Part shown: positions 52,701 through 60,885 of the stretch, piece by piece | Layout: each line of letters starts with the position of its first letter | How positions within the stretch are numbered: position 1 is the stretch's first letter | Assembly: GCF_000308695.1 (NCBI RefSeq) | Contig: NZ_BAGG01000061.1 | Coordinates: forward strand, 247,558-311,557 | DNA: 64,000 bases | Reading direction: 5' to 3' | Source of the DNA: Nocardia takedensis NBRC 100417 | GTDB taxonomy: Bacteria; Actinomycetota; Actinomycetes; Mycobacteriales; Mycobacteriaceae | Translations under genes and position numbers: made by a program | The notes under the pieces: generated by a model | Told to the model about the DNA's origin: nothing | What the model saw: only the letters and a program-made list of their open reading frames with translations | Database searches by the model: none

Positions 52701-54199
52701 GGCGCGGTGATCCGCAGCGAGGCCAGCACGGACGCGGTGTCCGCCCCGGAGGCGGAAGCCCGACCGGTCGGCGTGCGCGGCGTCGGGGCGGACACCGGAA
52801 CCGCCCCCGGGCCGGCATCGACGCACCAGTCGCCGCCGCGCCGGACGATCTCGGCGCGCGGTCGCGGCGCGAGCGTCGCGGCGACGACGTCGGTCATCGC
52901 CACATCCCACAGCACGCCGCCGTCCGTCGGGCGGGTCATCGCGAGGGCGGCGGCGGTCAAGCCGGTGAGCGGGTCCGCGATCGCGTCACCGACGAAGACC
53001 GGAAGCCCCTCGCCGTCGCGCGCCACCAGTCCCGCGCTCGCGGCGACGTCGTCCCCGAAACCGACCCGGGGCGAAGCCCGCCCGGCCGCCGTGATCGACA
53101 CCCACACCGCGCCCCGCGCCACGGCCGACTCCGCATCCAGTCCGAATCCGGCCAGCGCGCGCGGACGCGACGCCTCGATGACGATGTCGGCGGCGTCCAC
53201 CAGCGCGGCCAACGCCCGACGACCCCGGGCGTCGGCGGGATCGAGGACCACCGATTCGTGCCCGTAGTGCAGCAGATCGTAGAACTCGGGTGAACCGCGT
53301 CGCGCGCCGTCGGGCCGCGAGGGGGTCTCGACCTTGACGACCCGAGCACCCGCCGCGCCCAGCAGATGCGCGCAGAGCGGACCAGCCCACAGCGCGCTGA
53401 AATCGACCACCAGCAGCCCCTCGACCGCGTGAGGTCGCAGTGCTCCCGCACCCGAGCGCTTGCCCACCGACGTGGCCCAGTCGGCGATGGCGCTTGTCGG
53501 CGGGTGGATCGATGTGGCTCGGTTGGTGATGTCGCTCGTGCGCGGATCGGTCGCCCCAAGGCGCTCGGCCATCGATGCGGCCCGGTCGGCAATGACGCTG
53601 GTTCGCGCTCGGGTTGTTTCCAATTGGTGGGTCGGCGTGGCTCGGTCGAAGGGATCGCTGATGTGCGGATCGGTCGCGTCTTGCCCGGAAGTCCGAGTAT
53701 TCGTATGCGGTTCGACGTCGGCCCGTGGATCGACCGTCCCGGCGGCCAGTCCGAGCAAGGCCGCGCGTTCGGCCAGTTCGGCGCCCGCGTGCCCGCGCGC
53801 CCAAGCGGCCACGGCGGGCCACGGGTCCGCCGCCGAGACCGCGCCCCCGATCAGCGCGCCGAGCAGATCCGGATCGTCGGGGCGCGCGCACGACACCGCG
53901 GCCCAGCCGTCGGCGGTCGGCAGCAACCGGCAGGCGCCGCCCGCCGAGATCCGGCCCCGACGGCGCAACCCGAGCATCGCCGCGCGTTCGGTGAGCAGAC
54001 GAGCGCCGTCGACCCCGAGGCTCCCGCGCCCGGCGGCAGCCTCGATCAGGGCCGTCAACTGGCGCGCGCGCGTCGCGGCGGACCCGGGCGGCAGCAGCGG
54101 CGGGCCGTCCGCGTGCCCGGTCAGCGCGAGCGCACCCGACTCGGCCCAGTCCACCGCCACCCCGGAGGGCCGGTGCGTCGACGGCGTCGCGGGTGCCAT
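52697..54199 (-). CDS. Family III CoA transferase (CaiB/BaiF) with repeat-containing linker
   Basis: A 500-residue protein. Residues 1-160 are a partial CoA-transferase-like domain (VAVDWAESGALALTGHADGP; LLPTADGWAAVSCARPDD). Residues 265-500 are the second part, with the family N-terminal motif LLVVDFSALWAGPLCAHLL, VVKVETPSRPDGAR and VIEASRPRALAGFGLD. Between them, residues about 175-262 form a polar linker with two related units of about 40 residues each (DPHISDPFDRATPTH... and DPRTSDITNRATSIH...). ATG at 54199. It is coupled to the amidohydrolase and divergent from the enoyl-CoA hydratase-like gene. It probably transfers CoA between carboxylic acids in a catabolic route. Confidence 0.85.
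   Translation of the reverse strand: MAPATPSTHRPSGVAVDWAESGALALTGHADGPPLLPPGSAATRARQLTALIEAAAGRGSLGVDGARLLTERAAMLGLRRRGRISAGGACRLLPTADGWAAVSCARPDDPDLLGALIGGAVSAADPWPAVAAWARGHAGAELAERAALLGLAAGTVDPRADVEPHTNTRTSGQDATDPHISDPFDRATPTHQLETTRARTSVIADRAASMAERLGATDPRTSDITNRATSIHPPTSAIADWATSVGKRSGAGALRPHAVEGLLVVDFSALWAGPLCAHLLGAAGARVVKVETPSRPDGARRGSPEFYDLLHYGHESVVLDPADARGRRALAALVDAADIVIEASRPRALAGFGLDAESAVARGAVWVSITAAGRASPRVGFGDDVAASAGLVARDGEGLPVFVGDAIADPLTGLTAAALAMTRPTDGGVLWDVAMTDVVAATLAPRPRAEIVRRGGDWCVDAGPGAVPVSAPTPRTPTGRASASGADTASVLASLRITAP
53450..53690 (-). repeat. Imperfect internal repeats in the CoA-transferase linker
   Basis: The linker between the two CoA-transferase parts consists of degenerate copies of a word encoding (D/T)xxTS(V/A/D)IxDRA(T/A)S. 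Repeated DNA words such as GTCGGCRATG and GCTCGGT recur about every 60-120 bp. The low GC of several copies (for example TTTCCAATTGG) contrasts with the rest of the gene. Confidence 0.55.
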
Positions 54200-54245
54200 C
54201 GCTCGATCGTAGGGCCGGTGCGGGCGCGCGTGTCACGATGACGGG

Positions 54246-55529
54246 GTGAGCAGCGACCCGCCCCCGTGGACACCCGACACAGCGGAGTTGTCGCTCAGCC
54301 CGGACGGCACCCCGGAGAACCCCCTGCTGATCCTGTCCCTCGACGAGTGGGAAACCGCTTCCCCCGACCGGATCGTCCGCACCGCCGCGTCCCTGTCCGC
54401 GTCGTTGCGCCTCACGATCGGGGTGCTGCACCGCCCACCCACCCCCGCCCTGGCGCCGCTTCTCCGCGCGCTGACGCTGACACTCGTCGCGTCGCAGGCA
54501 ACGCCCTCGACCACCGTGTCGCCCTCTCGGGGTTTGATGCCGAGATCGCAACTGGACGTCTCGGCGGGTGCGCCGCCCTCGGCCGATTCGGTGACCGCCA
54601 CCATCCCGGGCTCGCCGTCACCGTCACCCCGGCGGCGGCCGACGACACCGAATTCGCAGCGCTCCCCGGGGGCGGCGGTCGAAGTGGACGCCCTCGCGGA
54701 CCAAGCGTCAGCGGACCTCGACCTGTTCACCGTCGAATGCCCCGACGTGGACGAGGCACTGACCCGGCTCCACGCGGCCGTCGATCGCAGCCCCCGTGCG
54801 AGCATCGCCCTGGGGCGACTTCTGCGCCAGACACCCGACCTGGACACCGTTTCCGGCTTGGCCGCCGAGGCGGCGACCTATTCGATGTTGTTGAGCGGCA
54901 CCGAGTTCGCGCGATGGCTGAGCGAACGGGGGAGCCCACGTGCCGAGGCGGCGTCCGACCGGCCGTTGGTTCGGGTCGATCGAGACGGCGACCGCCTCGC
55001 GATCCTGCTCGATCACCCGGAACGTCGCAACGCCTTGAGTTTCCGCCTGCGCGAGGAACTACTCGAGGCCGTCGGGCTGGTCGAATACGACCCGGGGATC
55101 GCGAGAGTGGAATTGCGCGGCGCGGGCCCGGCGTTCTGTAGTGGCGGCGACCTGGACGAGTTCGGCACCGCCACCGACCTCACCGCCGCCTACCTGGTCC
55201 GCCTCGAGCGCGCCCCGTGGCGGGTCATCGACGCCGTCCGCGACCGCGTCACCGCCCATGTCCACGGCGCGTGCATCGGGGCGGGTATGGAGATGGCGGC
55301 GTTCGCGGGGCAGGTGATCGCCGCCCCCGACACCGTCTTCCGGCTGCCGGAGATCGATATGGGCTTGGTCCCCGGCGCGGGCGGCACCGTCAGTGTCCCG
55401 CGCCGCGTCGGCCGCTGGCGCGCGGCCTGGCTGATGCTGACCGGCCTACCCCTCGACGCCCGAACAGCCTTGCGCTGGGGCTTGGTCGACGCTCTCGACC
55501 ATCGACCGGACACCGCGTCTATGCGGTAG
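54246..55529 (+). CDS. Enoyl-CoA hydratase/isomerase-like protein with inserted sequence
   Basis: A 427-residue protein. The C-terminal 200 residues are a crotonase fold: LLDHPERRNALSFRLREEL, the oxyanion-hole segment AFCSGGDLDEFGTATD near 310 and IDMGLVPGAGGTVSVPRRVG near 380. The N-terminal 170 residues are an extension seen in some actinobacterial homologues next to CaiB genes. Residues about 83-155 are low-complexity (SPSPRRRPTTP) and contain, in another frame, a 62-bp segment nearly identical to NRPS2. That stretch looks inserted or rearranged. GTG at 54246 is the start. It is divergent from the CoA-transferase operon and probably acts with it. Confidence 0.75.
   Translation: MSSDPPPWTPDTAELSLSPDGTPENPLLILSLDEWETASPDRIVRTAASLSASLRLTIGVLHRPPTPALAPLLRALTLTLVASQATPSTTVSPSRGLMPRSQLDVSAGAPPSADSVTATIPGSPSPSPRRRPTTPNSQRSPGAAVEVDALADQASADLDLFTVECPDVDEALTRLHAAVDRSPRASIALGRLLRQTPDLDTVSGLAAEAATYSMLLSGTEFARWLSERGSPRAEAASDRPLVRVDRDGDRLAILLDHPERRNALSFRLREELLEAVGLVEYDPGIARVELRGAGPAFCSGGDLDEFGTATDLTAAYLVRLERAPWRVIDAVRDRVTAHVHGACIGAGMEMAAFAGQVIAAPDTVFRLPEIDMGLVPGAGGTVSVPRRVGRWRAAWLMLTGLPLDARTALRWGLVDALDHRPDTASMR
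54590..54651 (+). repeat. 62-bp sequence shared with the NRPS2 adenylation domain
   Basis: 60 of 62 bases match 37449-37510 (opposite strand). In one of the other frames it encodes GDRHHPGLAVTVTPAAADDT, the A-domain-like reading, preceded by FDAEIATGRLGGCAALGRF, which also vaguely aligns with the A domain. In the frame used by the crotonase gene it reads as Pro/Ser/Arg-rich filler. Confidence 0.85.
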
Positions 55530-55552
55530 CGCGGTCGACGGGCGGGGGTGGG

Positions 55553-56770
55553 CTACCGGTGCACGCGGACGGGGACGGTGGCCCATCCGGCGACGCTCGT
55601 CTCGCGCGAGCGCGTCAATCCGGCGCGGTCGACCTCGAATTCGGGCATGAAGTCGAGCAGGGCGTTCAACGCGATCCGGCCTTCCAGGCGGGCGAGCGCG
55701 GCTCCGAGGCAGCTGTGGATTCCGTAGCCGAGGCCGAGGTTGTGGCCGGCGAAGGGGCGGGTGATGTCGAAGCGGTCGGCGTCGGTGAAGGCCCGTTCGT
55801 CGCGGTTGGCGGCGGCGAGCAGCATCAGGACGGCGTTGCCGCGCGGGATGATCCGGTCGTGGATCTCGACGTCGCGCAGGGTGTAACGCAGGTCGTATTG
55901 GACGGGGCCTTCGTAGCGCAGGAGCTCTTCGAAGGCGCCGGGGATCTTGGTGCGGTCGGCGGCGAGGGCCCGCCATTGGTCCTGGTGTTCGGCGAAGATG
56001 ACCGCGGCGCTCGCGATCACTTTCGCGACGGTCTCCGCGCCCGCGCCCGCGAGCAGGGAAGCGAATCCGAGGATTTCGCGATCGGTGAGCGTGGTGGTCG
56101 TGCCGTCCTCGCGTTCGACGTCGACCTGGGTCAGTCGCGAGATCATGTCGTCCTGCGGGTGGGCCCGGCGTTGCAGGATGAGCTGGTGATAGAACCGGGT
56201 GGCGGCGGCGATCGCCTCGCGCGCTCGTTCCGTGGGGACGCCGGCGCCGTCGGCGCGTTCCATCGGAGCGGCGTGCCAGCGGCGCAGTTGTTGGCGGTGT
56301 TCGGCGGGGACGCCGAGCATCGTGGTGATGACCTCGATCGGGAACAGCGTCGAGAAATCGGCGAACATGTCGAATTCGCGGCGGTCGACGCGCTCGAGGT
56401 GGGTGTGCACGATCGTGCGAACCATCGATTCGAGTCCGGCGATGGCTCGCGGTGTGAACACCTTGCTCACCAGCTTGCGCATTCTGGTGTGTTCGGGCGG
56501 GTCCATCATGATGATCATCGGGATGGCGTCCTCGCGCGGCGCGGGGTCGAGCACCATTTCCAGGGTGATGCCGCGGGCCGAGGAATAGGTCCGGTAGTCC
56601 TTCATCGCGGGCAGTACGTCGTGGTAGCGCGACAGCGCCCAGAATCCGAGCCTCGGATTGTGGTGGACGGGTTGTTCGTCGCGCAGTCGCCGGTAGATCG
56701 GATAGGGGTCGGCGAAGAAACTGTCGGAGTGCGGATCGAATTCGAGGGCGGCGTCGGCGGTGGTGGTCAT
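55553..56770 (-). CDS. Cytochrome P450
   Basis: A 405-residue soluble bacterial P450. The I-helix motif AGAGAETVAKVIAS is near residue 243, the K-helix EELLR near 290, and the haem-binding loop LGYGIHSCLGAALARLEGR near 350 with the cysteine ligand. The meander PFAGHNLG precedes it. Typical length for a CYP that depends on a separate ferredoxin and reductase, neither of which is adjacent. ATG at 56770. A TetR gene is divergent 68 bp away, with a fourfold TTACA/TGTAA operator between the two. The substrate is unknown. Confidence 0.93.
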   Translation of the reverse strand: MTTTADAALEFDPHSDSFFADPYPIYRRLRDEQPVHHNPRLGFWALSRYHDVLPAMKDYRTYSSARGITLEMVLDPAPREDAIPMIIMMDPPEHTRMRKLVSKVFTPRAIAGLESMVRTIVHTHLERVDRREFDMFADFSTLFPIEVITTMLGVPAEHRQQLRRWHAAPMERADGAGVPTERAREAIAAATRFYHQLILQRRAHPQDDMISRLTQVDVEREDGTTTTLTDREILGFASLLAGAGAETVAKVIASAAVIFAEHQDQWRALAADRTKIPGAFEELLRYEGPVQYDLRYTLRDVEIHDRIIPRGNAVLMLLAAANRDERAFTDADRFDITRPFAGHNLGLGYGIHSCLGAALARLEGRIALNALLDFMPEFEVDRAGLTRSRETSVAGWATVPVRVHR

Positions 56771-56804
56771 CGGGATCTCTTCCCTGCTGGCGGCGATGTC
56801 GGCG

Positions 56805-56837
56805 TTACAAAAATTACAGATGATGTAAAGGTTGTAA
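56805..56837. promoter_or_regulatory. Fourfold TTACA/TGTAA operator
   Basis: Perfectly symmetric set: TTACA-N4-TTACA-N5-TGTAA-N4-TGTAA in 33 bp of AT-rich sequence. It ends one base before the TetR start codon and covers its ribosome site. The symmetry indicates two overlapping TetR dimers. It should control both the TetR gene and the divergent P450 gene. Confidence 0.75.
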
Positions 56838-56838
56838 G

Positions 56839-57360
56839 GTGAGCTCGGCGAACGGCGACTCCCCGACGCGCGCGCGGATCATGGACGCGACCCACGAGGT
56901 GCTCGCCCGCCGGGGTCGCAGCAAACTCAGCCTCTCGGAGGTGGCCGCCGCGGCGAAAGTGTCACGGCCCACGCTGTATCGGTTCTTCGCCTCCAAGGAA
57001 GAGTTGCTGGCCGCGTTCGCCGGCTACGAGCAGGCGAAGATCGAAGCCGACCTGCGGGCCGCGACAGAGGGGTTGACGGGTGACGCGCGACTGGACGCGG
57101 TGCTGGTGTTCATCGTCGGGTTCCAGTCGCAGGGGTCGTATTCGTTGAGTCGACTGGTCGGGATCGAACCCGACTACGTCCTGGCCGAGATCGCGCGCAT
57201 CCTGCCGGTCATGCGCCGGTTCATCGCCGGACTCATCGACGGCGACGACGCGGAACCGGTGGCCGCGGCCCTCGTGCGCCTCGCGGTCGCGCACTACCTG
57301 ATCGAAGGTGACGACAAGGCGAGTTTCCTGGCGCAGTTGCGGCACATCGCCCGCCGCTGA
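56839..57360 (+). CDS. TetR-family regulator of the P450 gene
   Basis: A 173-residue, short TetR protein. DNA-binding part: IMDATHEVLARRGRSKLSLS, EVAAAAKVSRPTLYRFFASK and EELLAAFAGYE. The ligand domain is compact and ends SFLAQLRHIARR. GTG at 56839 sits directly after the TTACA/TGTAA operator, so binding there would also block its own translation start region. It is divergent from the P450 gene. Its 3' end nearly touches the convergent phosphatase gene (1 bp gap). Confidence 0.88.
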   Translation: MSSANGDSPTRARIMDATHEVLARRGRSKLSLSEVAAAAKVSRPTLYRFFASKEELLAAFAGYEQAKIEADLRAATEGLTGDARLDAVLVFIVGFQSQGSYSLSRLVGIEPDYVLAEIARILPVMRRFIAGLIDGDDAEPVAAALVRLAVAHYLIEGDDKASFLAQLRHIARR

Positions 57361-57361
57361 C

Positions 57362-58027
57362 TCAGGCCAGGGGAGTGTCGTCCAGCGCCGCGGTGAGGTC
57401 GGCGGGGGTGTCGAACAGCGCTGTCGCGCCCGCGTCGCGCAATTCGTCGTCGCCGAAGCCGCCGGAGCGCACGGCGATCGACGGCATGCCCGCGCGTTTC
57501 GCGGCCTCGATATCCCAGACCGAGTCGCCGACCAGCACGCTCGCGGCGTCGGCGGGTGCGCCGAGTTTGCGCAGCGCCACGTTCAGCAGGTCGGGCGCGG
57601 GCTTGGATTTCTCGACGTCGTCGCTGCTGGTCCAGGCGTCGGCGAGGTCGCGGGCGTCGAGTTTGTCGAGGAATGCCGCGACGTGGCGCTGCTGGGCGGA
57701 GCTGGCCAGCACGAGTCGGTGCCCGCGCTCCTTGACGGCGACGAGCAGATCGCGCGCTCCCGGCAGCGGGGCGATCTCGTCGAGCAGTGCGTCGACCTGT
57801 TCGCCCTGCCGTTCCCGAGCCTGGTCGCCGACGCGGCGCTCGAGTTCTTCGCCGCCGATCGCGGTGATCAACTGGTCTCCGCCCATGCCGATCAGTCGGT
57901 GCAGTCGCCACACCGGATAGGTGTGTCCGAGCGAACGCAGCGCCCGGTACCAGGCCAGGGCGTGCTGATAGTTGGAGTCGACGAGTGTCCCGTCGATGTC
58001 GAGGACTGCGATGGCGGAGTGGGTCAC
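57362..58027 (-). CDS. HAD-superfamily phosphatase
   Basis: A 221-residue haloacid-dehalogenase-type hydrolase. Motif I AIAVLDIDGTLVDSNYQHAL is at the N-terminus with the nucleophile Asp and the DxD acid/base. Motif II LVLASSAQQRHV is near 105, the motif III Lys is in VEKSKPAPDLL near 142, and motif IV VLVGDSVWDIEAAKRAG is near 165. The helical cap between motifs I and II is that of phosphoglycolate phosphatase or beta-phosphoglucomutase-like members. GTG at 58027. Substrate not predictable. It is divergent from the carotenoid operon. Confidence 0.88.
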   Translation of the reverse strand: MTHSAIAVLDIDGTLVDSNYQHALAWYRALRSLGHTYPVWRLHRLIGMGGDQLITAIGGEELERRVGDQARERQGEQVDALLDEIAPLPGARDLLVAVKERGHRLVLASSAQQRHVAAFLDKLDARDLADAWTSSDDVEKSKPAPDLLNVALRKLGAPADAASVLVGDSVWDIEAAKRAGMPSIAVRSGGFGDDELRDAGATALFDTPADLTAALDDTPLA

Positions 58028-58231
58028 GGCGTGCGGCTACCCGCCCGGAGCTCGGGTAATCGCCCGCCGACACGCGATCCGTACCGGGGTCGGGGCGCGC
58101 CGATCCCGGTACGTTCCGACCGAGCCCCTGAGGTTCGGATCTCGTGCATCGAAGTTGCATCATTTGCCGGTAGGGTGGGTAAGGCGAAGACGCGACCAGC
58201 TGGGTGTGGTGCTAGCAGAGAGGAGACGCCG

Positions 58232-59350
58232 ATGAGTATCGCCTCCGCCGGACCGGTCAGCCATTCGGCGGCGACCGGGATCGAGGACCGCGCGGATCGC
58301 GATCCGGGTTCCGCGGCATGGCCCGTGGACGTGCGCGAGCGAATCCTCGCGGAGGTCGGCGACTTCCTCGCGCAGGTTCCGGTCGCACGGTGGTGCCCGC
58401 CCGACGTGCCCGACGTGCTGCGGCAGTACGCCACGGGCGGCAAATGTCTGCGGTCGACGTTCATGTATCTGGGGTGGCTGTGCGGGGCCGACGCCGACGC
58501 CGCCGCGCTGCGCGCCTCGGCGAGCCTGGAACTGCTGCACGCGTTCGCGCTGCTCCAGGACGACGTGATGGACGAGGCGGTGTTGCGACGCGGCGAACCG
58601 GCCGCGCACCTGCGGTTGTCCGGCGGGTCGCCGCCCGGCGGCCCGGTGGTCGCTCGACGATTCGGCGAGTCGGCGGCGACCCTGCTCGGCGACCTGTGCC
58701 TGGTGTGGGGTGAGCAGATGCTGCGCGACAGCGGTGTCGACGCGGAGGCGCTGAGCCGGGTCTGGCGGGACTACGACGCCATGCGCGTCGAACTGGCGCT
58801 CGGTCAGTACGCGGACCTCGGCAACGACATCCGCACCCGGCCCTCGCTCGAGGACGTCCTGACGATCGCGCGCGCGAAATCCGGCAACTACACCGTCGCG
58901 CGGCCCCTCGAGTTGGGCGCGGCGATGGCCGGATGCGCCGAACCCACCTCGACCATGTTGGCCCGCTACGGCCTGCGGATCGGCGAGGCGTTCCAACTGC
59001 GCGACGATCTGCTCGGCGTCTTCGGCTCGGCGGCGGTCACCGGTAAACCGGAGGACAGCGACCTCGGTCAGCACAAGGCCACCACGGTCCTGGTCGTGGC
59101 GCTGGAGTGCGCCGACCCGGGCACGGGCCGCGAACTGTGGGAACTGGTGAGCCGACCCGTCCTCGACGCCGCGGCGATCGCGCGGTGCCGACAGTTGATC
59201 GCGAAGTCCGGCGCGCCCGAACGCGTCGAAGCCATGATCGCCGACCGCGTCGAACGGGCGCGCGAAGACCTGCACCAGTGGCCGCTGCCGCGCGGCCGCC
59301 ACGACGCCCTGGACCGGATGGCGCGGTTGTGCACCGCGCGTCAGCTGTGA
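58232..59350 (+). CDS. crtE: Polyprenyl diphosphate synthase (geranylgeranyl diphosphate synthase)
   Basis: A 372-residue trans-isoprenyl diphosphate synthase. The first Asp-rich motif LLQDDVMDEAVLRR near residue 110 binds diphosphate through Mg. The second, FQLRDDLLGVFG, near 250 reads DDLLG. Lys-Thr after it (GQHKATTVLV) is also family-typical. ATG at 58232 follows AGGAG. As first gene of a crtE-crtI-crtB-crtU operon it most likely makes geranylgeranyl diphosphate for phytoene. Only 11 bp separate it from crtI. Confidence 0.92.
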   Translation: MSIASAGPVSHSAATGIEDRADRDPGSAAWPVDVRERILAEVGDFLAQVPVARWCPPDVPDVLRQYATGGKCLRSTFMYLGWLCGADADAAALRASASLELLHAFALLQDDVMDEAVLRRGEPAAHLRLSGGSPPGGPVVARRFGESAATLLGDLCLVWGEQMLRDSGVDAEALSRVWRDYDAMRVELALGQYADLGNDIRTRPSLEDVLTIARAKSGNYTVARPLELGAAMAGCAEPTSTMLARYGLRIGEAFQLRDDLLGVFGSAAVTGKPEDSDLGQHKATTVLVVALECADPGTGRELWELVSRPVLDAAAIARCRQLIAKSGAPERVEAMIADRVERAREDLHQWPLPRGRHDALDRMARLCTARQL

Positions 59351-59361
59351 GGAGACCTGGA

Positions 59362-60885
59362 ATGCGCACTGTCGAGGGACCCACCGACCACGTCGTGGTG
59401 GTGGGGGCCGGACTGTCCGGACTGTCGGCCGCCCTGCACCTGGCAGGCCGCGGCCGCGCGGTGACGGTGGTCGAGCGGGATCCGACGCCGGGCGGCCGGA
59501 TGGGCCGCCTCGATGTCGGCGGCTACCGCATCGACACCGGCCCGACCGTGCTGACGATGCCGCACCTGCTCGACGACCTCTTCGCGGCCGTCGGCGAACG
59601 CACCGGCGACCGTCTCGACCTGCTGCCCGTGACCCCCGCCTATCGCGCCCGCTACGCCGACGGCCGCACCCTGGACGTGCACGGCGACGAACAGCGCATG
59701 GCGGCGGCCGTCGCCGATTTCGCGGGCGCGGAGCAGGCCGAGGGCTACCGGCGGTTGCGCGACTGGCTGACCAGGCTCTACGAGGTGGAGTTCGACAACT
59801 TCATCGCGACCAACTTCGATTCGCCGCTGTCGATGCTGACCCCGTCGCTGGCCCGACTGGTCGCGCTGGGCGGCTTCGGCGGCTGGGACCGGCGGGTCGC
59901 GTCCTTCCTCTCCGATCCCGATCTGCGCCGGATCTTCACCTTCCAGTCGCTCTACGCCGGGGTCGCGCCGCAACGAGCCCGCGCGGTCTACGCCGTGATC
60001 GCCTACATGGACACCATGGCGGGCGTGTACTTCCCCCGGGGCGGCATGCGCGCGGTCCCCGACGCGCTGGCCGCCGCGGCCGCGCAGGCGGGGGTGGAGT
60101 TCCGCTACGGAAGCACGGTCACCGACCTCGAGCGCGACGGGTCGCGGGTGCGGGCGGTGCGCACGGACCGGGGCGAGCGCATCGCCTGCGACGCGGTGGT
60201 CGTGACCACGGAACGACACCGCGCCTACGACCTGCTCGGACATCGTTCCCGACGTCCGGCGCCCGTCGAACCCGCGCCGTCGGCGGTGATCCTGCACGTC
60301 GCCTGTGACCGGATCCCGGACGATCTCGCGCACCATTCGCTGTTGTTCGGCGCGGCGTGGGAGTCGGCGTTCCGCGACATCATCCGCGACGGCCGGGTCA
60401 TGGCCGATCCGTCCCTGCTGGTCACCCGCCCCACCGCGACCGATCCGTCGCTGGCTCCGGAAGGCCGGGACCTGCTCTACATCCTCGCCCCGGCCCCGAA
60501 CCTGGCCCGCGGGGACATCGACTGGCCGAATTTCGCCGACGAGTACGCTGGACGCATCCTCGCCACCACTCGGGAACGACTCGGCTCCGGCGTCCTGCGC
60601 GACACCGAAGTGCTGCGTGTGGTCACCCCCGCCGACTGGGCGGCGCAGGACATGCTGGCCGGAAGTCCGTTCGCCCTGGCCCACACCTTCGGCCAGACCG
60701 GTCCGTTCCGGCCCGCGAACATGCTGCGCGGTATCGACAACGCCGTCCTCGCGGGCGGGTCTACCGTGCCCGGCGTCGGCATCCCGCCGGTGCTGATCTC
60801 CGGTCGCCTGGCCGCCGACCGCGTCACCGGGCCGGTGCCGAGCACCGCGCCGTCCCCCTCCTACAGCCGAACGGAATCGCGATGA
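59362..60885 (+). CDS. crtI: Phytoene desaturase
   Basis: A 507-residue FAD-dependent carotene desaturase. The dinucleotide fold is VVVVGAGLSGLSAALHLAGR at the N-terminus, followed by ERDPTPGGRMGRLDVGGYRI and DTGPTVLTMPHLL, typical of CrtI. The C-terminal signature GSTVPGVGIPPVLISGRLAA is the bacterial phytoene dehydrogenase motif. ATG at 59362 follows AGGAG. It should introduce four double bonds in phytoene to give lycopene. It overlaps crtB by 4 bp. Confidence 0.93.
   Translation: MRTVEGPTDHVVVVGAGLSGLSAALHLAGRGRAVTVVERDPTPGGRMGRLDVGGYRIDTGPTVLTMPHLLDDLFAAVGERTGDRLDLLPVTPAYRARYADGRTLDVHGDEQRMAAAVADFAGAEQAEGYRRLRDWLTRLYEVEFDNFIATNFDSPLSMLTPSLARLVALGGFGGWDRRVASFLSDPDLRRIFTFQSLYAGVAPQRARAVYAVIAYMDTMAGVYFPRGGMRAVPDALAAAAAQAGVEFRYGSTVTDLERDGSRVRAVRTDRGERIACDAVVVTTERHRAYDLLGHRSRRPAPVEPAPSAVILHVACDRIPDDLAHHSLLFGAAWESAFRDIIRDGRVMADPSLLVTRPTATDPSLAPEGRDLLYILAPAPNLARGDIDWPNFADEYAGRILATTRERLGSGVLRDTEVLRVVTPADWAAQDMLAGSPFALAHTFGQTGPFRPANMLRGIDNAVLAGGSTVPGVGIPPVLISGRLAADRVTGPVPSTAPSPSYSRTESR

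Noticed and set aside
58150..58190. TTGCAT...TAGGGT as a promoter of crtE
   Set aside because: The two words are only 10 bp apart, too close for a -35/-10 pair; no other promoter could be defined with confidence.
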